Source: Megalopta genalis
Taxonomy: Eukaryota; Arthropoda; Insecta; Hymenoptera; Halictidae
Reading direction: 5' to 3'
Assembly (NCBI RefSeq): GCF_051020955.1
Contig: NW_027476217.1
Location: 248,001-312,000 of the forward strand
Length of the DNA stretch: 64,000 nt
A model generated the notes under the pieces. The model made no database searches. It saw only the letters and a list, made by a program, of their open reading frames with translations, and was not told the origin of the DNA. Both the position numbers and the translations under genes were made by a program. Positions 29,222 through 41,744 of the stretch are shown in pieces. How positions within the stretch are numbered: the first letter of the stretch is position 1; each line of letters begins with the position of its first letter.

Positions 29222-29228
29222 AAAACAA
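29222..29228. other. Single-base insertion in a C monomer
   Basis: GCGAAAACAAACGAG replaces the usual GCGAAACAAACGAG, giving a 31-bp monomer. This one base explains why the spacing of the flanking deletion junctions (26896 to 29986) is 3,090 rather than 3,089, and why the TATTAGGG markers at 27037 and 31116 are 4,079 rather than 4,078 bp apart. Confidence 0.85.
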
Positions 29229-30918
29229 ACGAGTTAGCTTCTAATCCATGCGAAACTCATGATTTAGCTTCAAATCAATGCGATGTAGAAGGTTTACCTT
29301 CAAATCCATGCTTAACAAATAATTTAGCTTCAAACAGTTGGGATATAAGTGATATAGCTTCAAATGCAGAAGATCAAACGAGTTAGCCTCAAAATCCATG
29401 CGATAAACTTGATTTAGCTTCAAATCAATGCGAAGTAGAAGGGTGAGCTTCAAATCCATGCAACACAAATGATTTAGCTTCAAATACTTGCGATATAAAT
29501 GATATAGCTTCAAATGTAGGCGAAACAAACGAGTTAGCTTCTAATCCATGCGAAACTCATGATTTAGCTTCAAATCAATGCGATGTAGAAGGTTTACCTT
29601 CAAATCCATGCTTAACAAATGATTTAGATTCAAATACTTGCGATATAAATGATATAGCTTCAAATGCAGAAGAAACAAACGAGTTATCTTCAAATCCATG
29701 CCATGCACTTGATTTAGCTGAAAATCAATGCGATGTAGAAGGTTTAGCTTGAAATCCATGCGAAACAAATGATTTAGCATCAAATACTTGCGATTTAAGT
29801 GATATAGCTTCAAATGCAGGCGAAACAAACGAGTTAGCATCTAATCCATGCGAAACTCATGATTTAGCTTCAAATCAATGCGATGTAGAAGGTTTACCTT
29901 CAAATCCATGCTTAACAAATAATTTAGCTTCAAACACTTGGGATATAAGTGATATAGCTTGAAATGCAGACGATCAAAAGAGTTAGCTTCAAGTCCACGC
30001 GAAACAAGTGATTTAGCTTCAGACACTTGCGATATAAGTGATATAGATTCAAATGCAGACGATCAAACGAGTTAGCTTCAAAATCCATGCGATAAACTTG
30101 ATTTAGCTTCAAATCAATGCGAAGTAGAAGGATTAGCTTCAAATCCGTGGAACGCAAATGATTTAGCTTCAAATACTAGCGATATAAATGATATAGCTTC
30201 AAATGCAGGCGAAACAAACGAGTTAGCTTCTAATCCATGCGAAACTCATGATTTAGCTTCAAATCAATGCGATGTAGAAGGTTTACCTTCAAATCCATGC
30301 TTAACAAATAATTTAGCTTCAAACAGTTGGGATATAAGTGATATAGCTTCAAATGCAGAAGATCAAACGAGTTAGCCTCAAAATCCATGCGATAAACTTG
30401 ATTTAGCTTCAAATCAATGCGAAGTAGAAGGGTGAGCTTCAAATCCATGCAACACAAATGATTTAGCTTCAAATACTTGCGATATAAATGATATAGCTTC
30501 AAATGTAGGCGAAACAAACGAGTTAGCTTCTAATCCATGCGAAACTCATGATTTAGCTTCAAATAAATGCGATGTAGAATGTTTACCTTCAAATCCATGC
30601 TTAACAAATAATTTAGCTTCAAACACTTGGGATATAAGTGATATAGCTCGAAATGCAGACGATCAAACGATTTAGCTTCAAGTCCTCGCGAAACAAGTGA
30701 TTTAGCTTCAGACACTTGCGATATAAGTGATATAGCTTCAAATGCAGACGATCAAACGAGTTAGCTTCAAAATCCATGCGATAAACTTGATTTAGCTTCA
30801 AATCAATGCGAAGTAGAAGGATTAGCTTCAAATCCGTGGAACGCAAATGATTTAGCTTCAAATACTAGCGATATAAATGATATAGCTTCAAATGCAGGCG
30901 AAACAAACGAGTTAGCTT

Positions 30919-31780
30919 CTAATCCATGCGAAACTCATGATTTAGCTTCAAATCAATGCGATGTAGAAGGTTTACATTCAAATCCATGCTTAACAAATAA
31001 TTTAGCTTCAAACAGTTGGGATATAAGTGATATAGCTTCAAATGCAGAAGATCAAACGAGTTAGCCTCAAAATCCATGCGATAAACTTGATTTAGCTTCA
31101 AATCAATGCGAAGTATTAGGGTGAGCTTCAAATCCATGCAACACAAATGATTTAGCTTCAAATACTTGCGATATAAATGATATAGCTTCAAATGTAGGCG
31201 AAACAAACGAGTTAGCTTCTAATCCATGCGAAACTCATGATTTAGCTTCAAATAAATGCGATGTAGAATGTTTACCTTCAAATCCATGCTGAACACATGA
31301 TTTAGCATCAAACACTTGGGATATACGTGATATAGCTTCAAATGCAGGCCTAACAAACGAGTTATCTTCTAATCCATGCGAAACTCATGATTTAGCTTCA
31401 AATCAATGCGATGTAGAAGGTTTACCTTCAAATCCATGCTTAACAAATAATTTAGCTTCAAACATTTGGGATATAAGTGATATAGCTTCAAATGCAGACG
31501 ATCAAACGAGTTAGCCTCAAAATCCATGCGATAAACTTGATTTAGCTTGAAATCAATGCGAAGTAGAAGAATGAGCTTCAAATCCAGGCAACACAAATGA
31601 TTTAGCTTCAAATACTTGCGATATAAATGATATAGCTTCAAATGTAGGCGAAACAAACGTGTTAGCTTGTAATCCATGCGAAACTCATGATTTAGCTTCA
31701 AATCAATGCGATGTAGAAGGTTTACCTTCAAATCCATGCTTAACAAATGATTTAGCTTCAAATACTTGCGATATAAATGA
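30919..31780. repeat. Segment duplicated 2,489 bp downstream
   Basis: Matches 33408-34269 at an offset of 2,489 bp (17 pentamers minus 61). Shared private variants include GGTTTACATTC at about 30970/33459, the TATTAGGG marker, and GCAGGCCTAACAAACGAG near 31345/33834. The match ends where this copy has TTAGCTTCTAATCC and the other TTAGCTTGTAATCC. Confidence 0.75.
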
Positions 31781-34700
31781 TATAGCTTCAAATGCAGGCG
31801 AAACAAACGTGTTAGCTTCTAATCCATGCGAAACTCATGATTTAGCTTCAAATCAATGCGATGTAGAAGGTTTACCTTCAAATCCATGCTTAACAAATGA
31901 TTTAGCTTCAAATACTTGCGATATAAATGATATAGCTTCAAATGCAGGCGAAACAAACGTGTTAGCTTCTAATCCATGCGAAACTCATGATTTAGCTTCA
32001 AATCAATGCGATGTAGAAGGTTTACCTTCAAATCCATGCTGAACAAATGATTTAGCTTCAAACACTTGGGATATACGTGATATAGCTTCAAATGCAGGCG
32101 ATCAAACGAGTTAGCTTCAAAATCCATGCGATAAACTTGATTTAGCTTCAAATCAATGCGAAGTAGAAGGATGAGCTTCAAATCCATGTAACACAAATGA
32201 TTTAGCTTCAAATACTTGCGATATAAATGATATAGCTTCAAATGTAGGCGAAACAAACGAGTTAGCTTCTAATCCATGCGAAACTCATGATTTAGCTTCA
32301 AATCAATGCGATGTAGAATGTTTACCTTCAAATCCATGCTTAATAAATAATTTAGCTTCAAACACTTGGGATATAAGTGATATAGCTTCAAATGCAGACG
32401 ATCAAACGAGTTAGCCTCAAAATCCATGCGATAAACTTGATTTAGCTTGAAATCAATGCGAAGTAGAAGGATGAGCTTCAAATCCATGCAACACAAATGA
32501 TTTAGCTTCAAATACTTGCGACATAAATGATATAGCTTCAAATGTAGGCGAAACAAACGTGTTAGCTTGTAATCCATGCGAAACTCATGATTTAGCTTCA
32601 AATCAATGCGATGTAGAAGGTTTACCTTCAAATCCATGCTTAACAAATGATTTAGCTTCAAACACTTGGGATATACGTGATATAGCTTCAAATGCAGGCG
32701 AAACAAACGTGTTAGCTTGTAATCCATGCGAAACTCATGATTTAGCTTCAAATCAATGCGATGTAGAAGGTTTACCTTCAAATCCATGCTTAACAAATGA
32801 TTTAGATTCAAATACTTGCGATATAAATGATATAGCTTCAAATGCAGAAGAAACAAACGAGTTATCTTCAAATCCATGCCATGCACTTGATTTAGCTGAA
32901 AATCAATGCGATGTAGAAGGTTTAGCTTGAAATCCATGCGAAACAAATGATTTAGCATCAGATACTTGCGATTTAAGTGATATAGCTTCAAATGCAGGCG
33001 AAACAAACGAGTTAGCATCTAATCCATGCGAAACTCATGATTTAGCTTCAAATCAATGCGATGTAGAAGGTTTACCTTCAAATCCATGCTTAACAAATAA
33101 TTTAGCTTCAAACACTTGGGATATAAGTGATATAGCTTGAAATGCAGACGATCAAAAGAGTTAGCTTCAAGTCCACGCGAAACAAGTGATTTAGCTTCAG
33201 ACACTTGCGATATAAGTGATATAGATTCAAATGCAGACGATCAAACGAGTTAGCTTCAAAATCCATGCGATAAACTTGATTTAGCTTCAAATCAATGCGA
33301 AGTAGAAGGATTAGCTTCAAATCCGTGGAACGCAAATGATTTAGCTTCAAATACTAGCGATATAAATGATATAGCTTCAAATGCAGGCGAAACAAACGAG
33401 TTAGCTTCTAATCCATGCGAAACTCATGATTTAGCTTCAAATCAATGCGATGTAGAAGGTTTACATTCAAATCCATGCTTAACAAATAATTTAGCTTCAA
33501 ACAGTTGGGATATAAGTGATATAGCTTCAAATGCAGAAGATCAAACGAGTTAGCCTCAAAATCCATGCGATAAACTTGATTTAGCTTCAAATCAATGCGA
33601 AGTATTAGGGTGAGCTTCAAATCCATGCAACACAAATGATTTAGCTTCAAATACTTGCGATATAAATGATATAGCTTCAAATGTAGGCGAAACAAACGAG
33701 TTAGCTTCTAATCCATGCGAAACTCATGATTTAGCTTCAAATAAATGCGATGTAGAATGTTTACCTTCAAATCCATGCTGAACAAATGATTTAGCATCAA
33801 ACACTTGGGATATACGTGATATAGCTTCAAATGCAGGCCTAACAAACGAGTTATCTTCTAATCCATGCGAAACTCATGATTTAGCTTCAAATCAATGCGA
33901 TGTAGAAGGTTTACCTTCAAATCCATGCTTAACAAATAATTTAGCTTCAAACATTTGGGATATAAGTGATATAGCTTCAAATGCAGACGATCAAACGAGT
34001 TAGCCTCAAAATCCATGCGATAAACTTGATTTAGCTTGAAATCAATGCGAAGTAGAAGAATGAGCTTCAAATCCAGGCAACACAAATGATTTAGCTTCAA
34101 ATACTTGCGATATAAATGATATAGCTTCAAATGTAGGCGAAACAAACGTGTTAGCTTGTAATCCATGCGAAACTCATGATTTAGCTTCAAATCAATGCGA
34201 TGTAGAAGGTTTACCTTCAAATCCATGCTTAACAAATGATTTAGCTTCAAATACTTGCGATATAAATGATATAGCTTGAAATGCAGGCGAAACAAACGTG
34301 TTAGCTTGTAATCCATGCGAAACTCATGATTTAGCTTCAAATCAATGCGATGTAGAAGGTTTACCTTCAAATCCATGCTTAACAAATGATTTAGCTTCAA
34401 ACACTTGGGATATACGTGATATAGCTTCAAATGCAGACGATCAAACGAGTTAGCTTCAAAATCCATGCGATAAACTTGATTTAGCTTCAAATCAATGCGA
34501 AGTAGAAGGATGAGCTTCAAATCCATGTAACACAAATGATTTGGCTTCAAATACTTGCGATATAAATGATATAGCTTCAAATGTAGGCGAAACAAACGAG
34601 TTAGCTTCTAATCCATGCGAAACTCATGATTTAGCTTCAAATCGATGCGATGTAGAAGGTTTACCTTCAAATCCATGCTTAACAAATAATTTAGCTTCAA

Positions 34701-35857
34701 ACAGTTGGGTTATAAGTGATATAGCTTCAAATGCAGAAGATCAAACGAGTTAGCCTCAAAATCCATGCGATAAACTTGATTTAGCTTCAAATCAATGCGA
34801 AGTAGAAGGGTGAGCTTCAAATCCATGCAACACAAATGATTTAGCTTCAAATACTTGCGATATAAATGATATAGCTTCTAATGTAGGCGAAACAAACGAG
34901 TTAGCTTCTAATCCATGCGAAAGTCATGATTTAGCTTCAAATAAATGCGATGTAGAAGGTTTACCTTCAAATCCATGCCTAACAAATAATTTAGCTTCAA
35001 ACACTTGGGATATAAGTGATATAGCTTCAAATGCAGACGATCAAACGAGTTAGCCTCAAAATCCATGCGATAAACTTGATTTAGCTTGAAATCAATGCGA
35101 AGTAGAAGGATGAGCTTCAAATCCATGCAACACAAATGATTTAGCTTCAAATAATTGCGATATAAATGATATAGCTTCAAATGTAGGCGAAACAAACGTG
35201 TTAGCTTGTAATCCATGCGAAACTCATGATTTAGCTTCAAATCAATGCGATGTAGAAGGTTTAACTTCAAATCCATGCTGAACAAATGATTTAGCTTCAA
35301 ACACTTGGGATATACGTGATATAGCTTCAAATGCAGGCGAAACAAACGTGTTAGATTGTAATCCATGCGAAACTCATGATTTAGCTTCAAATCAATGCGA
35401 TGTAGAAGGATTACCTTCAAATCCATGCTTAACAAATGATTTAGCTGCAAACACTTGGGATATACGTGATATAGCTTCAAATGCAGACGATCAAACGAGT
35501 TAGCTTCAAAATCCATGCGATAAACTTGATTTAGCTTCAAATCAATGCGAAGTAGAACGATTAGCTTAAAATCCATGCAACACAAATGATTTAGCTTCAA
35601 ATACTTGCGATATAAATGATATAGCTTCAAATGCAGGCGAAACAAACGTGTTAGCACCTAATCCATGCGAAACTCATGATTTAGCTTCAAATCAATGCGA
35701 TGTAGAAGGTTTACCTTCAAATCCATGCTTAACAAATAATTTAGCTTCAAACACTTGGGATATAAGTGACATAGCTTCAAATGCAGACAATCAAACGAGT
35801 TAGCTTCATAATCCACGCGATAAATTTGATTTAGCTTCAAATCAATGCGAAGTAGAA

Positions 35858-36058
35858 CGATTAGCTTAAAATCCATGCAACACAAATGATTTAGCTTCAA
35901 ATACTTGCGATATAAATGATATAGCTTCAAATGCAGGCGAAACAAACGTGTTAGCACCTAATCCATGCGAAACTCATGATTTAGCTTCAAATCAATGCGA
36001 TGTAGAAGGTTTACCTTCAAATCCATGCTTAACAAATGATTTAGATTCAAATACTTGC
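35858..36058. repeat. About 200-bp conversion-like patch in the left 8.19-kb copy
   Basis: Within otherwise near-identical copies this stretch differs at many positions from 44047-44247. It has GAACGATTAGCTTAAAATCC and TTAGCACCTAATCC where the right copy has GAAGGATGAGCTTCAAATCC and TTAGCTTCTAATCC. Most of it, up to about 36038, equals the neighbouring dimer 300 bp upstream (35558-35738). The rest resembles variants near 29630 and 32810. The likely cause is short-tract exchange from a neighbouring repeat after the 8.19-kb duplication. Confidence 0.75.
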
Positions 36059-36975
36059 GATATAAATGATATAGCTTCAAATGCAGAAGAAACAAACGGG
36101 TTATCTTCAAATCTATGCCATGCACTTGATTTAGCTGAAAATCAATGCGATGTAGAAGGTTTACCTTCAAATCCATGCTTAACAAATGATTTAGATTCAA
36201 ATATTTGCGATACAAATGATATAGCTTCAAATGCAGAAGAAACAAACGAGGTATCTTCAAATCCATGCCATGCACTTGATTTAGCTGAAAATCAATGCGA
36301 TGTAGAAGGTTTAGCTTGAAATCCATGCGAAACAAATGATTTAGCATCAGAAACTTGCGATATAAGTGATATAGCTTCAAATGCAGGCGAAACAAACGAG
36401 TTAGCATCTAATCCATGCGAAACTCATGATTTAGCTTCAAATCAATGCGATGTAGAAGGTTTACCTTCAAATCCATGCTTAACAAATAATTTAGCTTCAA
36501 ATACTTGGGATATAAGTGATATAGCTTGAAATGCAGACGATCAAACGAATTAGCTTCAAAATCCATACGATAAACTTGATTTAGCTTCAAATCAATGCGA
36601 AGTAGAAGGATTAGCTTCAAATCCATGCAACACAAATGATTTAGCTTCAAATACTTGCGATATAAATGATATAGCTTCAAATGCAGGCGAAACAAACGTG
36701 TTAGCTTGTAATCCATGCGAAACTCATGATTTAGCTTCAAATCAATGCGATGTAGAAGGTTTACCTTCAAATCCATGCTTAACAAATAATTTAGCTTCAA
36801 ACATTTGTGATATAAGTGATATAGCTTCAAATGCAGACGATCAAACGAGTTAGCTTCAAAATCCATGCGATAGACTTGATTTAGCATCAAATCAATGCAA
36901 AGTAGAAGGATTAGCTTCAAATCCATGCAACACAAGTGATTTAGCTTCAGACACTTGGTATATAAGTGATATAGC

Positions 36976-37392
36976 TTGAAATGCAGACGATCAAACGAGT
37001 TAGCTTCAAGTCCACGCGAAACAAGTGATTTAGCTTCAAACACTTGCGATATAAGTGATATAGCTTCAAATGAAGAAGAAACAAACGAGTTATCTTCAAA
37101 TCCATGCCAAGCACTTAATTTAGCTGAAAATCAATGTGATGTAGAAGGTTTAGCTTCAAATCCATGCGAAACAAATGATTTAGCATCAGATACTTGCGAT
37201 ATAAGTGATATAGCTTCAAATGCAGGCGAAACAAACGTGTTAGCTTGTAATCCATGCGAAACTCATGATTTAGCTTCAAATCAATGCGATGTAGAAGGTT
37301 TACCTTCAAATCCATGCTTAACAAATGATTTAGCTTCAAACACTTGGGATATACGTGATATAGCTTCAAATGCTGACGATCAAACGAGTTAG
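36976..37392 (+). other. Example of plus-strand repeat frame (138 codons), not called a gene
   Basis: The plus strand reads as decapeptides NPCETNDLAS, NTCDISDIAS, NADETNELAS, NPCETHDLAS and NQCDVEGLAS, with Cys at a fixed place in four of the five. Frames stay short (143 codons at most, e.g. 13729-14160) because the shifted C monomer puts a TAG (GAGTTAG) into this frame and because TGA or TAA variants occur in A and E monomers. The same frame recurs at 45165, 50804 and 53443 through block duplication. Confidence 0.5.
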
Positions 37393-38854
37393 CTTCAAAA
37401 TCCATGCGATAAACTTGATTTAGCTTCAAAACAATGCGAAGTAGAAGGATGAGCTTCAAAGACATGCAACACAAATGATTTAGCTTCAAATACTTGCGAT
37501 ATAAATGATATAGCTTCAAATGCAGGAGAAACAAACGAGTTAGCTTATAATCCATGCGAAACTCATGATTTAGCTTCAAATCAATGCGATGTAGAAGGTT
37601 TACCTTCAAATCCATGCTTAACAAATAATTTAGCTTCAAACACTTGGGATATAAGTGATATGGCTTCAAATGCAGACGATCAAACGAGTTAGCTTCAAAA
37701 TCCATGCGATAAACTTGATTTAGCTTCAAATCAATGCGATGTAGAAGGTTTACCTTCAAATCCATGCACAACAAATGATTTAGCTTCAAACACTTGGGAT
37801 ATACGTGATAGAGCTTCAAATGCAGACGATCAAACGAGTTAGCTTCAAAATCCATGCGATAAACTTGATTTAGCTTCAAATCAATGCGAAGTAGAAGGAT
37901 TAGCTTCAAATCCATGCGAAACAAATTATTTAGTTTCAGATACTTGCGGTATAAATGATACAGATTCAAATGCAGACGAAACAAACGAGTTAGCTTCATA
38001 TCTATGCGAAACACATGATTTAGTTTCAAATCAATGCGATGTAGAAGGTTTACCTTCAAATCCATGCTTAAAAAATGATTTAGCTTCAAACACTTGGGAT
38101 ATAAGTGATATGGCTTCAAATGCAGACTATCAAACGAGTTAGCTTCAAAATCCATGCGATAAACTTGATTTAGCTTCAAATCAATGCGAAGTAGAAGGAT
38201 TAGCTTCAAATCCATGCAACACAAATGATTTAGCCTCAAATACTTGCGATATAAATGATATAGCTTCAAATGCAGGCGAAAGAAACGTGTTAGCTTCTGA
38301 TCCATGCGAAACTCATGATTTAGCTTCAAATCAATGCGATGTAGAAGGTTTACCTTCAAATCCATGCTTAACAAATGATTTAGCTTCAAATACTTGCGAT
38401 ATAAATGATATAGCTTCAAATGCAGGCGAAACAAACGTGTTAGCTTCTAATCCATGCGAAACTCATGATTTAGCTTCAAATCAATGCGATGTAGAAGGAT
38501 TAGCTTAAAATCCATCCAACACAAATGATCTAGCTGCAAATACTTGCGATATAAATGATATAGCTTCAAATGCAGGCGAAACAAACGTGTTAGCTTCTAA
38601 TCCATGCGAAACTCATGATTTAGCTTCAAATCAATGCGATGTAGAAGGTTTACCTTCAAATCCATGCTGAACAAATGATTTAGCTTCAAACACTTGGGAT
38701 ATACGTGATATAGCTTCAAATGCAGGCGATCAAACGAGTTAGCTTCAAAATCCATGCGATAAACTTGATTTAGCTTCAAATCAATGCGAAGTAGAAGGAT
38801 GAGCTTCAAATCCATGTAACACAAATGATTTAGCTTCAAATACTTGCGATATAA
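37205..38854. repeat. Nested 1,650-bp duplication, left copy
   Basis: Matches 38855-40504 at an offset of exactly 1,650 bp (11 pentamers). Shared markers include CTTCAAAGACATGC (37457 against 39107), two GATAGAGCTTC monomers (37807, 39457) and TTAGCTTCTGATCC (38291, 39941). One internal dimer near 38190-38240 differs. The whole nested pair is also present in the right 8.19-kb copy (45.4-48.7 kb), so it predates that duplication. Confidence 0.82.
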
Positions 38855-40084
38855 ATGATATAGCTTCAAATGCAGGCGAAACAAACGTGTTAGCTTGTAA
38901 TCCATGCGAAACTCATGATTTAGCTTCAAATCAATGCGATGTAGAAGGTTTACCTTCAAATCCATGCTTAACAAATGATTTAGCTTCAAACACTTGGGAT
39001 ATACGTGATATAGCTTCAAATGCTGACGATCAAACGAGTTAGCTTCAAAATCCATGCGATAAACTTGATTTAGCTTCAAATCAATGCGAAGTAGAAGGAT
39101 GATCTTCAAAGACATGCAACACAAATGATTTAGCTTCAAATACTTGCGATATAAATGATATAGCTTCAAATGCAGGAGAAACAAACGAGTTAGCTTATAA
39201 TCCATGCGAAACTCATGATTTAGCTTCAAATCAATGCGATGTAGAAGGTTTACCTTCAAATCCATGCTTAACAAATAATTTAGCTTCAAACACTTGGGAT
39301 ATAAGTGATATGGCTTCAAATGCAGACGATCAAACGAGTTAGCTTCAAAATCCATGCGATAAACTTGATTTAGCTTCAAATCAATGCGATGTAGAAGGTT
39401 TACCTTCAAAACCATGCACAACAAATGATTTAGCTTCAAACACTTGGGATATACGTGATAGAGCTTCAAATGCAGACGATCAAACGAGTTAGCTTCAAAA
39501 TCCATGCGATAAACTTGATTTAGCTTCAAATCAATGCGAAGTAGAAGGATTAGCTTCAAATCCATGCGAAACAAATTATTTAGTTTCAGATACTTGCGGT
39601 ATAAATGATACAGATTCAAATGCAGACGAAACAAACGAGTTAGCTTCATATCTATGCGAAACACATGATTTAGTTTCAAATCAATGCGATGTAGAAGGTT
39701 TACCTTCAAATCCATGCTTAAAAAATGATTTAGCTTCAAACACTTGGGATATAAGTGATATGGCTTCAAATGCAGACTATCAAACGAGTTAGCTTCAAAA
39801 TCCATGCGATAAACTTGATTTAGCTTCAAATCAATGCGATGTAGAAGGTTTACCTTCAACTCCATGCTTAACAAATGATTTAGCTTCAAATACTTGCGAT
39901 ATAAATGATATAGCTTCAAATGCAGGCGAAAGAAACGTGTTAGCTTCTGATCCATGCGAAACTCATGATTTAGCTTCAAATCAATGCGATGTAGAAGGTT
40001 TACCTTCAAATCCATGCTTAACAAATGATTTAGCTTCAAATACTTGCGATATAAATGATATAGCTTCAAATGCAGGCGAAACAA
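38597..40084 (-). other. Repeat-derived open frame (495 codons), duplicated at 46786-48273
   Basis: Minus-strand decapeptide frame inside the nested 1,650-bp duplication. Its partner 8,189 bp away appears identical in translation. That could be taken for purifying selection, but the surrounding stop-containing DNA is equally conserved, so recent duplication explains it. Confidence 0.55.
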
Positions 40085-40504
40085 ACGTGTTAGCTTCTAA
40101 TCCATGCGAAACTCATGATTTAGCTTCAAATCAATGCGATGTAGAAGGATTAGCTTAAAATCCATCCAACACAAATGATCTAGCTGCAAATACTTGCGAT
40201 ATAAATGATATAGCTTCAAATGCAGGCGAAACAAACGTGTTAGCTTCTAATCCATGCGAAACTCATGATTTAGCTTCAAATCAATGCGATGTAGAAGGTT
40301 TACCTTCAAATCCATGCTGAACAAATGATTTAGCTTCAAACACTTGGGATATACGTGATATAGCTTCAAATGCAGGCGATCAAACGAGTTAGCTTCAAAA
40401 TCCATGCGATGAACTTGATTTAGCTTCAAATCAATGCGAAGTAGAAGGATGAGCTTCAAATCCATGTAACACAAATGATTTAGCTTCAAATACTTGCGAT
40501 ATAA
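38855..40504. repeat. Nested 1,650-bp duplication, right copy
   Basis: Second copy of 37205-38854. It has a GATGATCTTCAAAGAC form near 39100 and a CCTTCAACTCC form near 39855 that the left copy lacks. It ends where TTCAAATGCAGG gives way to ATCAAATGTAGG at about 40515. Confidence 0.8.
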
Positions 40505-41744
40505 ATGATATAGCATCAAATGTAGGCGAAACAAACGAGTTAGCTTCTAATCCATGCGAAACTCATGATTTAGCTTCAAATCAATGCGATGTAGAATGTT
40601 TACCTTCAAATCCATGCTTAATAAATAATTTAGCTTCAAACACTTGGGATATAAGTGATATAGCTTCAAATGCAGACGATCAAACGAGTTAGCCTCAAAA
40701 TCCATGCGATAAACTTGATTTAGCTTGAAATCAATGCGAAGTCGAAGGATGAGCTTCAAATCCATGCAACACAAATGATTTAGCTTCAAATACTTGCGAC
40801 ATAAATGATATAGCTTCAAATGTAGGCGAAACAAACGTGTTAGCTTGTAATCCATGCGAAACTCATGATTTAGCTTCAAATCAATGCGATGTAGAAGGTT
40901 TACCTTCAAATCCATGCTTAACAAATGATTTAGCTTCAAACACTTGGGATATACGTGATATAGCTTCAAATGCAGGCGAAACAAACGTGTTAGCTTGTAA
41001 TCCATGCGAAACTCATGATTTAGCTTCAAATCAATGCGATGTAGAAGGTTTACCTTCAAATCCATGTTTAACAAATGATTTAGCTTCAAACACTTGGGAT
41101 ATACGTGATATAGATTCAAATGCAGACGAACAAACGAGTTAGCTTCAAAATCCATGCGATAAACTTGATTTAGCTTCAAATCAATGCGAAGTAGAAGGAT
41201 TAGCTTCAAATCCGTGGAACACAAATGATTTAGCTTCAAATACTTGCGATATAAATGATATAGCTTCAAATGCAGGCGAAACAAACGAGTTAGCTTCTAA
41301 TCCATGCGAAGCTCATGATTTAGCTTCATATCAATGCGATGTAGAAGGTTTACCTTCAAATCCATGCTTAACAAATAATTTAGCTTCAAACACTTGGGAT
41401 ATAAGTGATATAGCTTGAAATGCAGACGATCAAACGAGTTAGCTTCAAAATCCATGCGATAAACTTGATTTAGCTTCAAATCAATGCGAAGTAGAAGGAT
41501 GAGCTTCAAAGACATGCAACACAAATGATTTAGCTTCAAATACTTGCGATATAAATGATATAGCTTCAAATGCAGGAGAAACAAACGAGTTAGCTTATAA
41601 TCCATGCGAAACTCATGATTTAGCTTCAAATCAATGCGATGTAGAAGGTTTACCTTCAAATCCATGCTTAACAAATAATTTAGCTTCAAACACTTGGGAT
41701 ATAAGTGATATGGCTTCAAATGCAGACGATCAAACGAGTTAGCT

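Larger units (their letters stand above)
33556..41744. repeat. 8,189-bp tandem duplication, left copy
   Basis: Equivalent positions 8,189 bp apart match from 33556 to 41789, with only scattered base changes and one patch (35858-36058). The length is 55 pentamers minus 61 bp, fitting the single deletion junction inside it (37003). The long minus-strand frame at 38597-40084 and its partner at 46786-48273 appear identical by eye. This implies the duplication is young, or that the copies have been homogenised. Confidence 0.88.
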
